Below the pieces are notes generated by a model. It made no database searches and had not been told where the DNA came from. It worked only from the letters and a program-made list of their open reading frames with translations. Positions 7,117 to 14,228 of a stretch of DNA of 14,387 nucleotides are shown piece after piece. This DNA comes from an uncultured Bacteroides sp. (lineage in GTDB: Bacteria > Bacteroidota > Bacteroidia > Bacteroidales > Bacteroidaceae). The stretch is taken from contig CAUHML010000075.1 of the NCBI GenBank assembly GCA_959606905.1, forward strand, positions 1 through 14,387. The letters are read 5' to 3'. The position numbers and the translations under genes are program-made. Within the stretch, counting starts at the first letter, position 1; each line of letters opens with the position of its first letter.

Positions 7117-8559
7117 TTATAAAAGAATATCCTTCACAGTTTCAAGCATACCTTTTTCTTGGATTGAATCTAAATTCGCTTTCACGGCTTCTGCCAACCC
7201 CGGAATTTTATTCAGGTCTTCTCCCCATATAAATTCGGCACCTAATACACCTTCTGTTACCTTCTTTGTACAGCCTGTTGCCCAAAGTTCTTTCAGTAGA
7301 TTCATAATTTCGGGAGCATCATTCGGAACAATTTCAGCGCCATCTGTACGTACACCACCTTTATAGTAAGTAATGATAGCGGCTAAACCAAGTACCAATC
7401 CTTTTGGAAGCTTACCTTTACGTTCCAGATATGTTTTCATACCTGGCAGGTCACGAGTCTCATATTTCGGGAATGAGTTCAGCATAATGCTTGTTACTGC
7501 ATGATCTACAAATGGGTTATTGAAACGCTCCAATACATCAGTAGCAAATTTTTCTAATTCATCCTTCGGCAGATTCAATGTTTCCATCAACTCGTCAAAC
7601 ATCACCTTATGGATATATTTACCAATTACTTCATGTTGGCAAGCATCGCGAACGATGTTTACGCCGGATAAATAAGCAACTGGAGAAAGAACTGTATGAG
7701 GGCCGTTTAACAAAGTAACCTTGCGTTCGTGATAAGGAGCTTCTGACGGAACGAATAAAACATTCAAACCTGCCTTATCCGCCGGGAATTCTTTTGCAAC
7801 TTTCTGTGGAGCTTCGATTACCCACAAATGGAAAATTTCAGCCTGTACAACGAGGTTATCATCATACTGTATTTTTTCTTTAATAGTATCGATATCCTTA
7901 CGCGGGAATCCGGGAACGATACGGTCTACCAATGTAGCATATACGCCACAGGCTTCTTCAAACCATGTTTTAAATTCACCACCCAAGTTCCATAATTCAA
8001 TATACTGATAAATAGTCTCTTTCAGTTTATGTCCATTCAGAAAAATAAGTTCGCAGGGGAAGATAATCAATCCTTTTGACTTGTCACCATTAAATGTTTT
8101 AAAACGGTGATACAGTAACTGGGTCAGTTTGCCCGGATAAGAAGCAGCAGGTGCATCTTCAAGTTTGCAAGTTGGATCAAAAGCTATTCCAGCTTCCGTA
8201 GTATTCGAAATAACGAAACGCATTTCCGGTTGCTCTGCCAACTTCATGAATTCGTCATTTTGAGTATATGGGTTTAATGCACGGCTGATTACGTCAATCA
8301 TTGTCAGGCTATTAACAGTTTCTCCTTTATCTAATCCTTGAAGATTGACATGGTAAAGATCATCCTGTGCGTTTAACATATCGACCATACCTTTATCAAT
8401 CGGTTGAACCACTACTACACTACTATTAAAATCTGTTTTCTGGTTCATGTTATAAATAATCCAATCTACAAATGCGCGTAAAAAGTTACCTTCTCCAAAC
8501 TGGATAATACGCTCCGGACGTTGTGTCTTAGGAGCAGTTCCTTTGTTTAATGCTTTCAT
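7117..8559 (-). CDS. uxaB: Tagaturonate reductase / altronate oxidoreductase
   Basis: NADH-dependent dehydrogenase of the mannitol dehydrogenase family that reduces D-tagaturonate to D-altronate in galacturonate catabolism. The N-terminal cofactor-binding motif is FGEGNFLRAFVDW at 21-33. The family catalytic signature KxxxxNxxH is intact (K280, N285, H288 in KVTLLNGPHTVLSP). The 480-residue length is close to that of E. coli UxaB. UxuB, which reduces fructuronate to mannonate, is a relative; the FGEGNFLRAF opening and the neighbouring uxaC favour UxaB, though substrate should be confirmed. The gene starts 26 bp after the stop of the regulator gene, on the same strand and with no promoter between, so it is expected to be co-transcribed with its regulator. 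Confidence 0.9.
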   Translation of the reverse strand: MKALNKGTAPKTQRPERIIQFGEGNFLRAFVDWIIYNMNQKTDFNSSVVVVQPIDKGMVDMLNAQDDLYHVNLQGLDKGETVNSLTMIDVISRALNPYTQNDEFMKLAEQPEMRFVISNTTEAGIAFDPTCKLEDAPAASYPGKLTQLLYHRFKTFNGDKSKGLIIFPCELIFLNGHKLKETIYQYIELWNLGGEFKTWFEEACGVYATLVDRIVPGFPRKDIDTIKEKIQYDDNLVVQAEIFHLWVIEAPQKVAKEFPADKAGLNVLFVPSEAPYHERKVTLLNGPHTVLSPVAYLSGVNIVRDACQHEVIGKYIHKVMFDELMETLNLPKDELEKFATDVLERFNNPFVDHAVTSIMLNSFPKYETRDLPGMKTYLERKGKLPKGLVLGLAAIITYYKGGVRTDGAEIVPNDAPEIMNLLKELWATGCTKKVTEGVLGAEFIWGEDLNKIPGLAEAVKANLDSIQEKGMLETVKDILL

Positions 8560-8585
8560 GTTAGTTGTAATTTATAAAGTTGATA

Positions 8586-9653
8586 TTATACAAATTCAAA
8601 ATAAAAATCAATATTTTCCTTAATCAATATATCAATAGGCATATACTTTACGGAATCGACACTCTTCTTAAATACTACATGGTCACACAAGGCTTTCACC
8701 CCGCAATATCCTTGTAATCCGGGACGTTGCCCTATCAAATAATGTACATCACCTGATTTCAAAAGGTCTACATTTGCTTTCAGAAGGTCATATCCTATCA
8801 ATCCCTTCATGCTATGTTTTGCGTGGCGAAGGTATTCCCCCAGTTGATAGACTCTGGAATTAAAGACGATTCCGAGCACAGCTTTCGGGTGTGCTTGAAA
8901 GAACTCGTCCAACGTCTGCTGGTTATTTTCCTGATTGGACTTATTGAGCACTACTTCATGAATTGTCAAGTTATCATATTCTTCCGTTATATAACTCATA
9001 AAACCTTTCAAACGGCGTTGCATCTGTATTTCGGCAGGGTTATTTTTATTATTGCTTAAAAATAGCACTAACTCCTGCCCTTCTCCCAATGAATAATTAC
9101 GCATCAATATCTTAGCAGCAATGTATCCGCTTTTATATGAGTCCTGCCCAATATATGTTAATGCATTCGCTTCTTCCATATTGAAATCGACAAATGCGTA
9201 GGCTATCTTATTTTCCTGTAAATAAGATGTTAATTCTATTGTTTCTTCCCGGAAATTCGGAGCGATCAACACAGCATCTACACTGCTGTCTCTAATAGTG
9301 TGACAAGCCTCCTGATAGCTCTTCTTGTCTCCATGATGATAACAAAGGTAGTTCACACTCACGTTAAAAGGGCGTAACTCTTGCCGTGCACGTTCTATAC
9401 CGCCCACTACCGAATGCCAGTAGTCATGTTCTATATAATATGGGATCAGACAAATAAAAGTATATTTCTTTTTAGCCGCCAGTCCGATAGCAAACACATT
9501 GGGCTGATAATGAATCTCATCCAATACCTTTTGTACTTTAGCTTTACTTTTTGAAGACACGTCACCTCGATTATGCAATACCCGATCAACTGTTCCGGCA
9601 GAAACACCGGCCATACGGGCTATGTCTTTTATAGTATAGTTCTGGTCCTCCAT
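8586..9653 (-). CDS. LacI-family transcriptional regulator of uronate genes
   Basis: DNA-binding regulator of 355 residues. The N-terminal helix-turn-helix reads YTIKDIARMAGVSAGTVDRV at 6-25, followed by the hinge region YQPNVFAIGLAA at 49-60, whose Leu (L58) should insert into the minor groove. Residues from about 64 onward form the periplasmic-binding-protein-like sugar-sensing domain. The recognition helix carries TVDRVLHNRGDVS instead of the common TVSRVLNG, a variant frequent in Bacteroidota regulators. It is the first gene of a regulator-uxaB unit and diverges from uxaC, so it probably represses both in the absence of a uronate or derived inducer. The effector and the sign of regulation are inferred from position only. 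Confidence 0.9.
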   Translation of the reverse strand: MEDQNYTIKDIARMAGVSAGTVDRVLHNRGDVSSKSKAKVQKVLDEIHYQPNVFAIGLAAKKKYTFICLIPYYIEHDYWHSVVGGIERARQELRPFNVSVNYLCYHHGDKKSYQEACHTIRDSSVDAVLIAPNFREETIELTSYLQENKIAYAFVDFNMEEANALTYIGQDSYKSGYIAAKILMRNYSLGEGQELVLFLSNNKNNPAEIQMQRRLKGFMSYITEEYDNLTIHEVVLNKSNQENNQQTLDEFFQAHPKAVLGIVFNSRVYQLGEYLRHAKHSMKGLIGYDLLKANVDLLKSGDVHYLIGQRPGLQGYCGVKALCDHVVFKKSVDSVKYMPIDILIKENIDFYFEFV

Positions 9654-9687
9654 AGTGCTAAAACTTAAATATTATAAATAATCGCTG

Positions 9688-9716
9688 CAAATATACGAAT
9701 TATTTTGTTACTCCAA
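9688..9716 (-). promoter_or_regulatory. Promoter of the regulator-uxaB unit
   Basis: On the minus strand the -7 element 9695 to 9688 is TATATTTG, a full consensus match, and a TTG at 9716-9714 lies 18 bp upstream as -33 box. The predicted leader is about 30 nt. The -33 box lies inside the spacer of the oppositely directed uxaC promoter. Confidence 0.6.
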
Positions 9717-9734
9717 GTAAATTTTCTATTTTTG
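9704..9734 (+). promoter_or_regulatory. Promoter of uxaC
   Basis: TTTG at 9704-9707, a 19-bp spacer and TATTTTTG at 9727-9734 form a near-ideal Bacteroides promoter. It implies a leader of about 110 nt before the uxaC ATG at 9852, which is long for this window. The 198-bp gap 9654-9851 otherwise contains AT-rich sequence and the candidate operators listed separately; I recognise no riboswitch in it. Confidence 0.68.
9708..9720. promoter_or_regulatory. Candidate operator 1 in the uxaC promoter spacer
   Basis: TTACT-CCA-AGTAA is an inverted repeat with perfect 5-bp arms. It exactly fills the region after the uxaC -33 box and overlaps the -33 box of the regulator gene, so a bound regulator would block both promoters. 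Short AT-rich palindromes can occur by chance. Confidence 0.35.
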
Positions 9735-9741
9735 TGTTCGA

Positions 9742-9750
9742 TAACGGTTA
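9742..9750. promoter_or_regulatory. Candidate operator 2 at the uxaC transcription start
   Basis: TAAC-G-GTTA is a perfect 9-bp palindrome that begins 7 bp after the uxaC -7 element, at the expected start site. Its centre is 32 bp, about three helical turns, from the centre of the other inverted repeat. LacI-family sites are usually palindromic with C/G at the centre, so the form is compatible but short. Confidence 0.35.
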
Positions 9751-9851
9751 ATAAAACTAAAACGATATTTACGCCTATTAGCTTTAAAATCAATACTATA
9801 TAGGTATAAATGTAGAAAGTAATAATTTTATATACTTAAAACACAGTAATA

Positions 9852-11255
9852 ATGAAGAACTTCATGGATGAAAACTTCTTGCTGCAGACAGAAACTGCAC
9901 AAAAGTTGTATCACGAGCATGCGGCTAAAATGCCGATTATCGACTATCACTGTCACTTAATCCCCAAAATGGTAGCCGACGACTACAAGTTTAAATCACT
10001 GACTGAAATATGGCTGGGCGGTGACCATTACAAATGGCGTGCAATGCGTACTAATGGTGTAGACGAACGCTTCTGTACGGGAAAAGCCACAGATTGGGAA
10101 AAGTTCGAAAAATGGGCGGAAACAGTGCCTTATACGTTCCGTAATCCACTATACCACTGGACTCATTTGGAGTTGAAAACAGCTTTCGGCATTAATAAGA
10201 TATTGAATCCAAAAACTGCACGTGAAATTTATGATGAATGTAACGAGAAACTTGCCCAACCTGAGTATTCAGCTCGTGGAATGATGCGTCGTTACCATGT
10301 AGAAACCGTATGTACTACTGATGATCCGATTGATTCGCTGGAATATCATATCAAAACGCGTGAAAGCGGATTTGAAATCAAAATGTTACCAACTTGGCGT
10401 CCGGACAAAGCAATGGCAGTAGAAGTTCCTGCCGACTTCCGTGCCTATGTAGAAAAATTATCAGAGGTTAGCGGTGTTACTATCTCCAGCTTTGACGACA
10501 TGGTTGTTGCTTTACGAAAACGTCACGATTTCTTTGCAGAACAAGGATGTCGCTTGTCCGACCATGGTATCGAAGAATTTTATGCAGAAGATTATACTGA
10601 TGTAGAAATTAAAACTATATTTAATAAGGTATATGGTGGCATTGAGTTGACTAAAGAAGAGATTTTGAAATTCAAGTCAGCAATGCTTGTGATTTTCGGT
10701 GAAATGGATTGGGAAAAAGGTTGGACCCAACAGTTCCACTATGGTGCTATCCGCAATAACAATACTAAAATGTTCAAGCTGTTAGGTCCTGACACTGGTT
10801 TTGATTCAATTGGCGAATTTACAACGGCAAAAGCTATGGCTAAATTCCTCGACCGTTTGAATAGCAATGGTAAACTGACAAAAACAATCCTTTACAACTT
10901 GAATCCATGTGCTAACGAAGTAATTGCTACTATGTTGGGTAACTTCCAGGATGGTTCCATTCCCGGCAAAATCCAATTCGGTTCCGGCTGGTGGTTCTTG
11001 GATCAAAAAGACGGTATGGAAAAACAAATGAATGCATTGTCTGTACTTGGTCTTTTGAGCCGCTTCGTAGGTATGCTGACTGATTCTCGTTCATTCCTTT
11101 CCTATCCGCGTCATGAATATTTCCGCCGCACATTATGTAACTTGGTGGGACGTGATGTGGAAAATGGTGAAATCCCGGCTTCTGAAATAGAGCGTGTAAA
11201 TCAAATGATTGAAGATATCAGCTATAATAATGCAAAGAACTTCTTTAAGTTCTAA
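9852..11255 (+). CDS. uxaC: Uronate isomerase (glucuronate/galacturonate isomerase)
   Basis: Cytosolic amidohydrolase-fold isomerase that converts D-glucuronate to D-fructuronate and D-galacturonate to D-tagaturonate, the first step of uronate catabolism. The family N terminus (MKNFMDENFLLQTETAQ) is followed by the metal-binding HxH motif in IIDYHCHLIP (H33, H35). IQFGSGWWFLDQKDGMEKQM and the SFLSYPRHEYFRR block near the C terminus are also typical. The 467-residue length matches E. coli UxaC. It is transcribed alone from its own strong promoter and divergently from its regulator. Its product tagaturonate is the substrate of UxaB. The later enzymes (altronate dehydratase, KDG kinase, KDPG aldolase) are not in the window and must be encoded elsewhere. 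Confidence 0.96.
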   Translation: MKNFMDENFLLQTETAQKLYHEHAAKMPIIDYHCHLIPKMVADDYKFKSLTEIWLGGDHYKWRAMRTNGVDERFCTGKATDWEKFEKWAETVPYTFRNPLYHWTHLELKTAFGINKILNPKTAREIYDECNEKLAQPEYSARGMMRRYHVETVCTTDDPIDSLEYHIKTRESGFEIKMLPTWRPDKAMAVEVPADFRAYVEKLSEVSGVTISSFDDMVVALRKRHDFFAEQGCRLSDHGIEEFYAEDYTDVEIKTIFNKVYGGIELTKEEILKFKSAMLVIFGEMDWEKGWTQQFHYGAIRNNNTKMFKLLGPDTGFDSIGEFTTAKAMAKFLDRLNSNGKLTKTILYNLNPCANEVIATMLGNFQDGSIPGKIQFGSGWWFLDQKDGMEKQMNALSVLGLLSRFVGMLTDSRSFLSYPRHEYFRRTLCNLVGRDVENGEIPASEIERVNQMIEDISYNNAKNFFKF

Positions 11256-11261
11256 CAGATA

Positions 11262-11327
11262 GTAACTCAATAAAAAATCCCTCTGTTTGGATTTTGATTC
11301 AAACAGAGGGATTTTTTATTGAGTTAC
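11262..11327. terminator. Bidirectional terminator with a perfect 28-bp stem
   Basis: Arms 11262-11289 and 11300-11327 are perfect reverse complements over 28 nt and enclose a 10-nt loop. The stem has a GC-containing core (TCCCTCTGTTTG) flanked by A6/T6, so the T run ends the hairpin on each strand. It starts 6 bp after the uxaC stop and ends 18 bp before the stop of the converging HAD gene, as expected for a shared terminator. Confidence 0.9.
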
Positions 11328-11345
11328 GTACAATTTCTTCACCGA

Positions 11346-11765
11346 TTAAAAAGAAAACCATCTTTTCTTTTTCTTCAGTGGTGCTGTATCTTCTTCGTTT
11401 TGGCTATATATATCGGCAAATGTTTTTTTTTCCTTAACCATTTCGTAGATAACTCCCCAATCCGGTAAGCCGCCAAGATTCCGGTCATCGATAAACAAAT
11501 CAGCTTTCAATTTCCGGGAAAAACCCTGATGATCTTTTTGTTCTTCAGGATAATCCTTATTAATTGCGTAAAATTCCAACCCTCTGGCTTTACACCATTC
11601 AACTGCTTCGTCCAAAAGCGCTCCTTCCCGTACACTCCACAATATCAAACGGTGTTTTTCTTGTTGCAACAACTTTAGTGTATCAATAGCGAATGGAATC
11701 TCCTCGCCAATACGTGGATAACGATGTTCTACAATCGTCCCGTCAAAATCAACAGCTATAACCAT
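11346..11765 (-). CDS. Small capless HAD-family hydrolase
   Basis: A 139-residue HAD-superfamily protein. Motif I is VDFDGT with D6 as nucleophile and D8 as acid/base. Motif II is S44 in LILWSVREG. K87 in RKLKADL is a candidate motif III lysine, and the acidic motif IV is FIDD (D93, D94). There is no room for a cap domain, so the substrate may be a macromolecule or a large exposed phosphate, but this is family-level inference. The C terminus is unusual: an acidic stretch is followed by KKKKRWFSF. The coding strand contains a run of nine A residues at 11431-11423 (codons for E112, K113, K114 and T115). It is divergent from the transporter gene. Substrate unknown. Confidence 0.88.
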   Translation of the reverse strand: MVIAVDFDGTIVEHRYPRIGEEIPFAIDTLKLLQQEKHRLILWSVREGALLDEAVEWCKARGLEFYAINKDYPEEQKDHQGFSRKLKADLFIDDRNLGGLPDWGVIYEMVKEKKTFADIYSQNEEDTAPLKKKKRWFSF

Positions 11766-11790
11766 AATTGTTTAAATACCTAATTTTACA

Positions 11791-11798
11791 CAAAGATA
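11791..11798 (-). promoter_or_regulatory. -7 element for the HAD hydrolase gene
   Basis: Minus-strand TATCTTTG (11798 to 11791) matches TAnnTTTG and lies 25 bp before the ATG at 11765. No clear -33 TTTG is found; the expected position falls next to the divergent -7 element at 11821. Confidence 0.55.
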
Positions 11799-11820
11799 CG
11801 GACAGTCTGCCAAAAAAACG

Positions 11821-11828
11821 TATCTTTG
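11821..11828 (+). promoter_or_regulatory. -7 element for the POT-like transporter gene
   Basis: TATCTTTG matches TAnnTTTG, 35 bp before the ATG at 11864. The same octamer serves the divergent HAD gene on the other strand, with 22 bp between the two. No clear -33 box is visible. Confidence 0.55.
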
Positions 11829-11863
11829 CGCTGAATTAACATTTTAACTAAAAACATAACTAC

Positions 11864-13252
11864 ATGAACAATTCCCCTCAGCGTGCTGCCAAAGGCTTTA
11901 CCAGAGCATTTTGGGTCAGCAACACAGTCGAACTGTTTGAACGGATGGCATATTATGCCGTTTTCATCGTTCTCACTATTTATCTATCCACAATTTTAGG
12001 TTTTAATGATTTTGAAGCAAGTATGATCTCTGGACTTTTTTCCGGAGGATTGTATTTGCTTCCTATTTTTTCTGGTGCTTATGCTGATAAGATCGGTTTC
12101 CGGAAATCAATGATTATAGCATTCTCCTTATTGTCTATCGGATATTTAGGATTGGGCGTCTTACCTACGTTACTGGAAACGGCAGGATTAGTCAACTATG
12201 GTGCTACTACGCAGTTTAACGGTTTGCCAGATAGCTATACCCGGTGGATTATTGTTCCTGTCTTATTTATACTTATGGTCGGAGGTTCTTTTATAAAGTC
12301 TATTATTTCCGCTTCCGTAGCTAAAGAAACGACAGAGGCAACACGCGCTCGCGGTTATTCAATTTTTTATATGATGGTTAATATAGGTGCCTTCACTGGT
12401 AAAACAATTATTGATCCTTTACGCAATGTGATCGGTGAGCAAGCTTATATCTATATCAATTATTTCTCCGGTGCTATGACAATTATTGCTTTGCTTGCCG
12501 TTATACTTCTTTATAAATCTACACATACAGCAGGTGAAGGAAAAAGTCTCCGTGAAATCAGCCGGGGATTTATGAAAATTATCACCAACTGGCGTTTATT
12601 GATTCTCATACTGATTGTCACCGGATTTTGGATGGTACAGCAACAACTTTATGCCACTATGCCTAAATACGTAATCCGTATGGCTGGTGAGACGGCGAAA
12701 CCAGGGTGGATTGCTAATGTGAACCCTTTTGTGGTAGTGTGTTTTGTTAGTTTCATAACACGTCTAATGGCGAAACGGAGTGCAATTACTTCAATGAATG
12801 TAGGAATGTTCTTAATTCCTTTTTCTGCTTTATTGATGGCTTGCGGTAATTTATTAGGTAACGATATTATCTCTGGCATGAGCAATATTACTTTGATGAT
12901 GGTTGCCGGAATTATTGTACAGGCACTTGCCGAATGTTTTATTTCACCTCGTTATCTTGAATATTTTTCCTTGCAGGCACCCAAAGGAGAAGAAGGGATG
13001 TATTTAGGCTTTAGCCATTTGCATTCTTTTCTTTCCTCAATCTTCGGCTTTGGTCTGGCAGGTATTCTATTGACTAAATATTGTCCGGACCCTACCTTAT
13101 TTGAGACGCATGCTGCATGGGAAGCAGCCAGTGTAAATGCGCACTATATATGGTATTACTTTGCCGCTATCGGATTGATTGCCGCCATAGCATTGCTATT
13201 ATTTGCAAAAATCACCGAATCCATCGACAAAAAGAAGAAATCTTCTCGATAA
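11864..13252 (+). CDS. POT/PTR-like major facilitator transporter
   Basis: Polytopic inner-membrane protein of 462 residues with about 12 or more hydrophobic segments. Three features point to the proton-coupled oligopeptide transporter branch: the ExxER motif in TVELFERMAYY (E23, E26, R27) of the first helix, the GAYADKIGFRKS loop at 71-82, and FYMMVNIGAF at 168-177, which resembles the second PTR2 signature. K145 in GGSFIKSIISA corresponds to the conserved lysine of helix 4. Peptides are therefore the likely substrate, but distant POT-like proteins of Bacteroidota are largely uncharacterised, so other small solutes are possible. The C terminus is a short basic cytoplasmic tail (DKKKKSSR). 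It is transcribed divergently from the HAD gene and ends 83 bp before the next gene. Confidence 0.85.
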   Translation: MNNSPQRAAKGFTRAFWVSNTVELFERMAYYAVFIVLTIYLSTILGFNDFEASMISGLFSGGLYLLPIFSGAYADKIGFRKSMIIAFSLLSIGYLGLGVLPTLLETAGLVNYGATTQFNGLPDSYTRWIIVPVLFILMVGGSFIKSIISASVAKETTEATRARGYSIFYMMVNIGAFTGKTIIDPLRNVIGEQAYIYINYFSGAMTIIALLAVILLYKSTHTAGEGKSLREISRGFMKIITNWRLLILILIVTGFWMVQQQLYATMPKYVIRMAGETAKPGWIANVNPFVVVCFVSFITRLMAKRSAITSMNVGMFLIPFSALLMACGNLLGNDIISGMSNITLMMVAGIIVQALAECFISPRYLEYFSLQAPKGEEGMYLGFSHLHSFLSSIFGFGLAGILLTKYCPDPTLFETHAAWEAASVNAHYIWYYFAAIGLIAAIALLLFAKITESIDKKKKSSR

Positions 13253-13269
13253 ATATCTTCTTTTTTGCG

Positions 13270-13277
13270 TATATTTG
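13270..13277 (+). promoter_or_regulatory. Possible -7 element for the MBL-fold hydrolase gene
   Basis: TATATTTG is a full TAnnTTTG match, 58 bp before the ATG at 13336. Its last base is also the first base of the hairpin at 13277-13305. No -33 TTTG is visible at the right distance. Confidence 0.42.
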
Positions 13278-13305
13278 CCGTCACTTTGCTGTAAAAGTTG
13301 ACGGC
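13277..13305 (+). terminator. Hairpin after the transporter gene, probable terminator
   Basis: GCCGTCA (13277-13283) pairs with TGACGGC (13299-13305). After a one-base bulge, CTTT pairs with AAAG around a 6-nt loop. The downstream ATTTTGCATTTTT is T-rich but interrupted. It can end the transporter transcript, or form the structured 5' end of the next mRNA if the overlapping -7 element is used. Confidence 0.55.
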
Positions 13306-13323
13306 ATTTTGCATTTTTAATAA

Positions 13324-13329
13324 AGAGGA
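13324..13329 (+). promoter_or_regulatory. Shine-Dalgarno-like site for the MBL-fold gene
   Basis: AGAGGA lies 6 bp before the ATG at 13336, close to canonical spacing. Such a site is unusual in this window, where other starts lack a purine box, and it supports the chosen start. Confidence 0.5.
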
Positions 13330-13335
13330 TAAAAC

Positions 13336-14139
13336 ATGAAAGTAAAATTTATAAGCCTGGCAAGTGGCAGTAGTGGGAACTGTTATTATCTGGGTACTGA
13401 AACCTATGGAATACTAATAGATGCTGGCATTGGTATCCGTACTATAAAAAAGACACTGAAAGACTTTAATATCCTGATGGATAGTATTCGTGCTGTATTT
13501 ATAACACATGATCATGCTGACCACATCAAGGCTGTAGGTCATTTAGGAGAAAAACTGAATATCCCTGTTTATACAACGGCGCGTATTCATGCCGGAATCA
13601 ACCGTAGTTATTGTATGACGGAAAAACTTAGTTCATCAGTTCGTTATTTGGAGAAAAAAGAGCCTATAACTTTAGAAGATTTCCACATAGAATCTTTTGA
13701 AGTTCCTCATGACGGAACGGATAATGTAGGTTACTGTATTGAAATTGACGGCAAGGTATTCTCTTTTCTAACCGACCTTGGAGAGATTACTCCTACAGCT
13801 GCTCATTATATAAGTAAAGCCAATTATCTGATTCTCGAAGCAAATTATGATGAGGAAATGCTTAAAATGGGACCGTACCCTCAATATCTGAAAGAACGAA
13901 TTACAAGTAAGACAGGGCACATGAGCAACTCTGATACTGCCGAATTTTTGGCAGAAAATATCACCGAACATCTACGATATATATGGTTATGCCATTTAAG
14001 CAAAGATAATAATCATCCGGAGTTAGCCTATAAAACGGTAGAATGGAAATTAAAGAACAAAGGAGTCATTGTAGGTAAAGATGTGCAACTGCTTGCTTTA
14101 AAGCGAAATACGCCTTCCGAGCTTTATGTATTCGAATAA
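13336..14139 (+). CDS. Metallo-beta-lactamase-fold hydrolase, YycJ/WalJ type
   Basis: A 267-residue cytosolic protein. It opens with MKVKFISLASGSSGNCYYLG, typical of the YycJ group. The metal-binding motif is THDHADH at 57-63 (H58, H60, D62, H63), with further ligand candidates in PHDG, in the TDLG segment and in GHMSNSD. In Firmicutes, YycJ relatives have been linked to DNA processing and cell-wall regulation and show 5'-exonuclease-like activity, but the Bacteroidota proteins are little studied and I infer only a metal-dependent phosphodiesterase or nuclease. No walR/walK-type two-component gene is adjacent. The start is supported by an AGAGGA box. The tRNA-Lys genes follow on the same strand from their own promoter, and I see no strong terminator between. 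Confidence 0.9.
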   Translation: MKVKFISLASGSSGNCYYLGTETYGILIDAGIGIRTIKKTLKDFNILMDSIRAVFITHDHADHIKAVGHLGEKLNIPVYTTARIHAGINRSYCMTEKLSSSVRYLEKKEPITLEDFHIESFEVPHDGTDNVGYCIEIDGKVFSFLTDLGEITPTAAHYISKANYLILEANYDEEMLKMGPYPQYLKERITSKTGHMSNSDTAEFLAENITEHLRYIWLCHLSKDNNHPELAYKTVEWKLKNKGVIVGKDVQLLALKRNTPSELYVFE

Positions 14140-14175
14140 AGACGAAAAAAAGATAGTAAAAAAGCTGCATTATTG

Positions 14176-14207
14176 TTTGGTCAAATAAAATAAAAGACCT
14201 ACTTTTG
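14176..14207 (+). promoter_or_regulatory. Promoter of the tRNA-Lys cluster
   Basis: TTTG at 14176-14179, a 20-bp spacer and TACTTTTG at 14200-14207 form a strong Bacteroides promoter. The start of the first tRNA is 21 bp beyond the -7 element, so a leader of about 18 nt would be removed by RNase P. Confidence 0.68.
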
Positions 14208-14228
14208 CAACCGCAAACGAGGAAATAA

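Noticed and set aside
9735..9851. Riboswitch in the uxaC leader
   Set aside because: I see no recognisable aptamer core and no terminator hairpin before the start codon.
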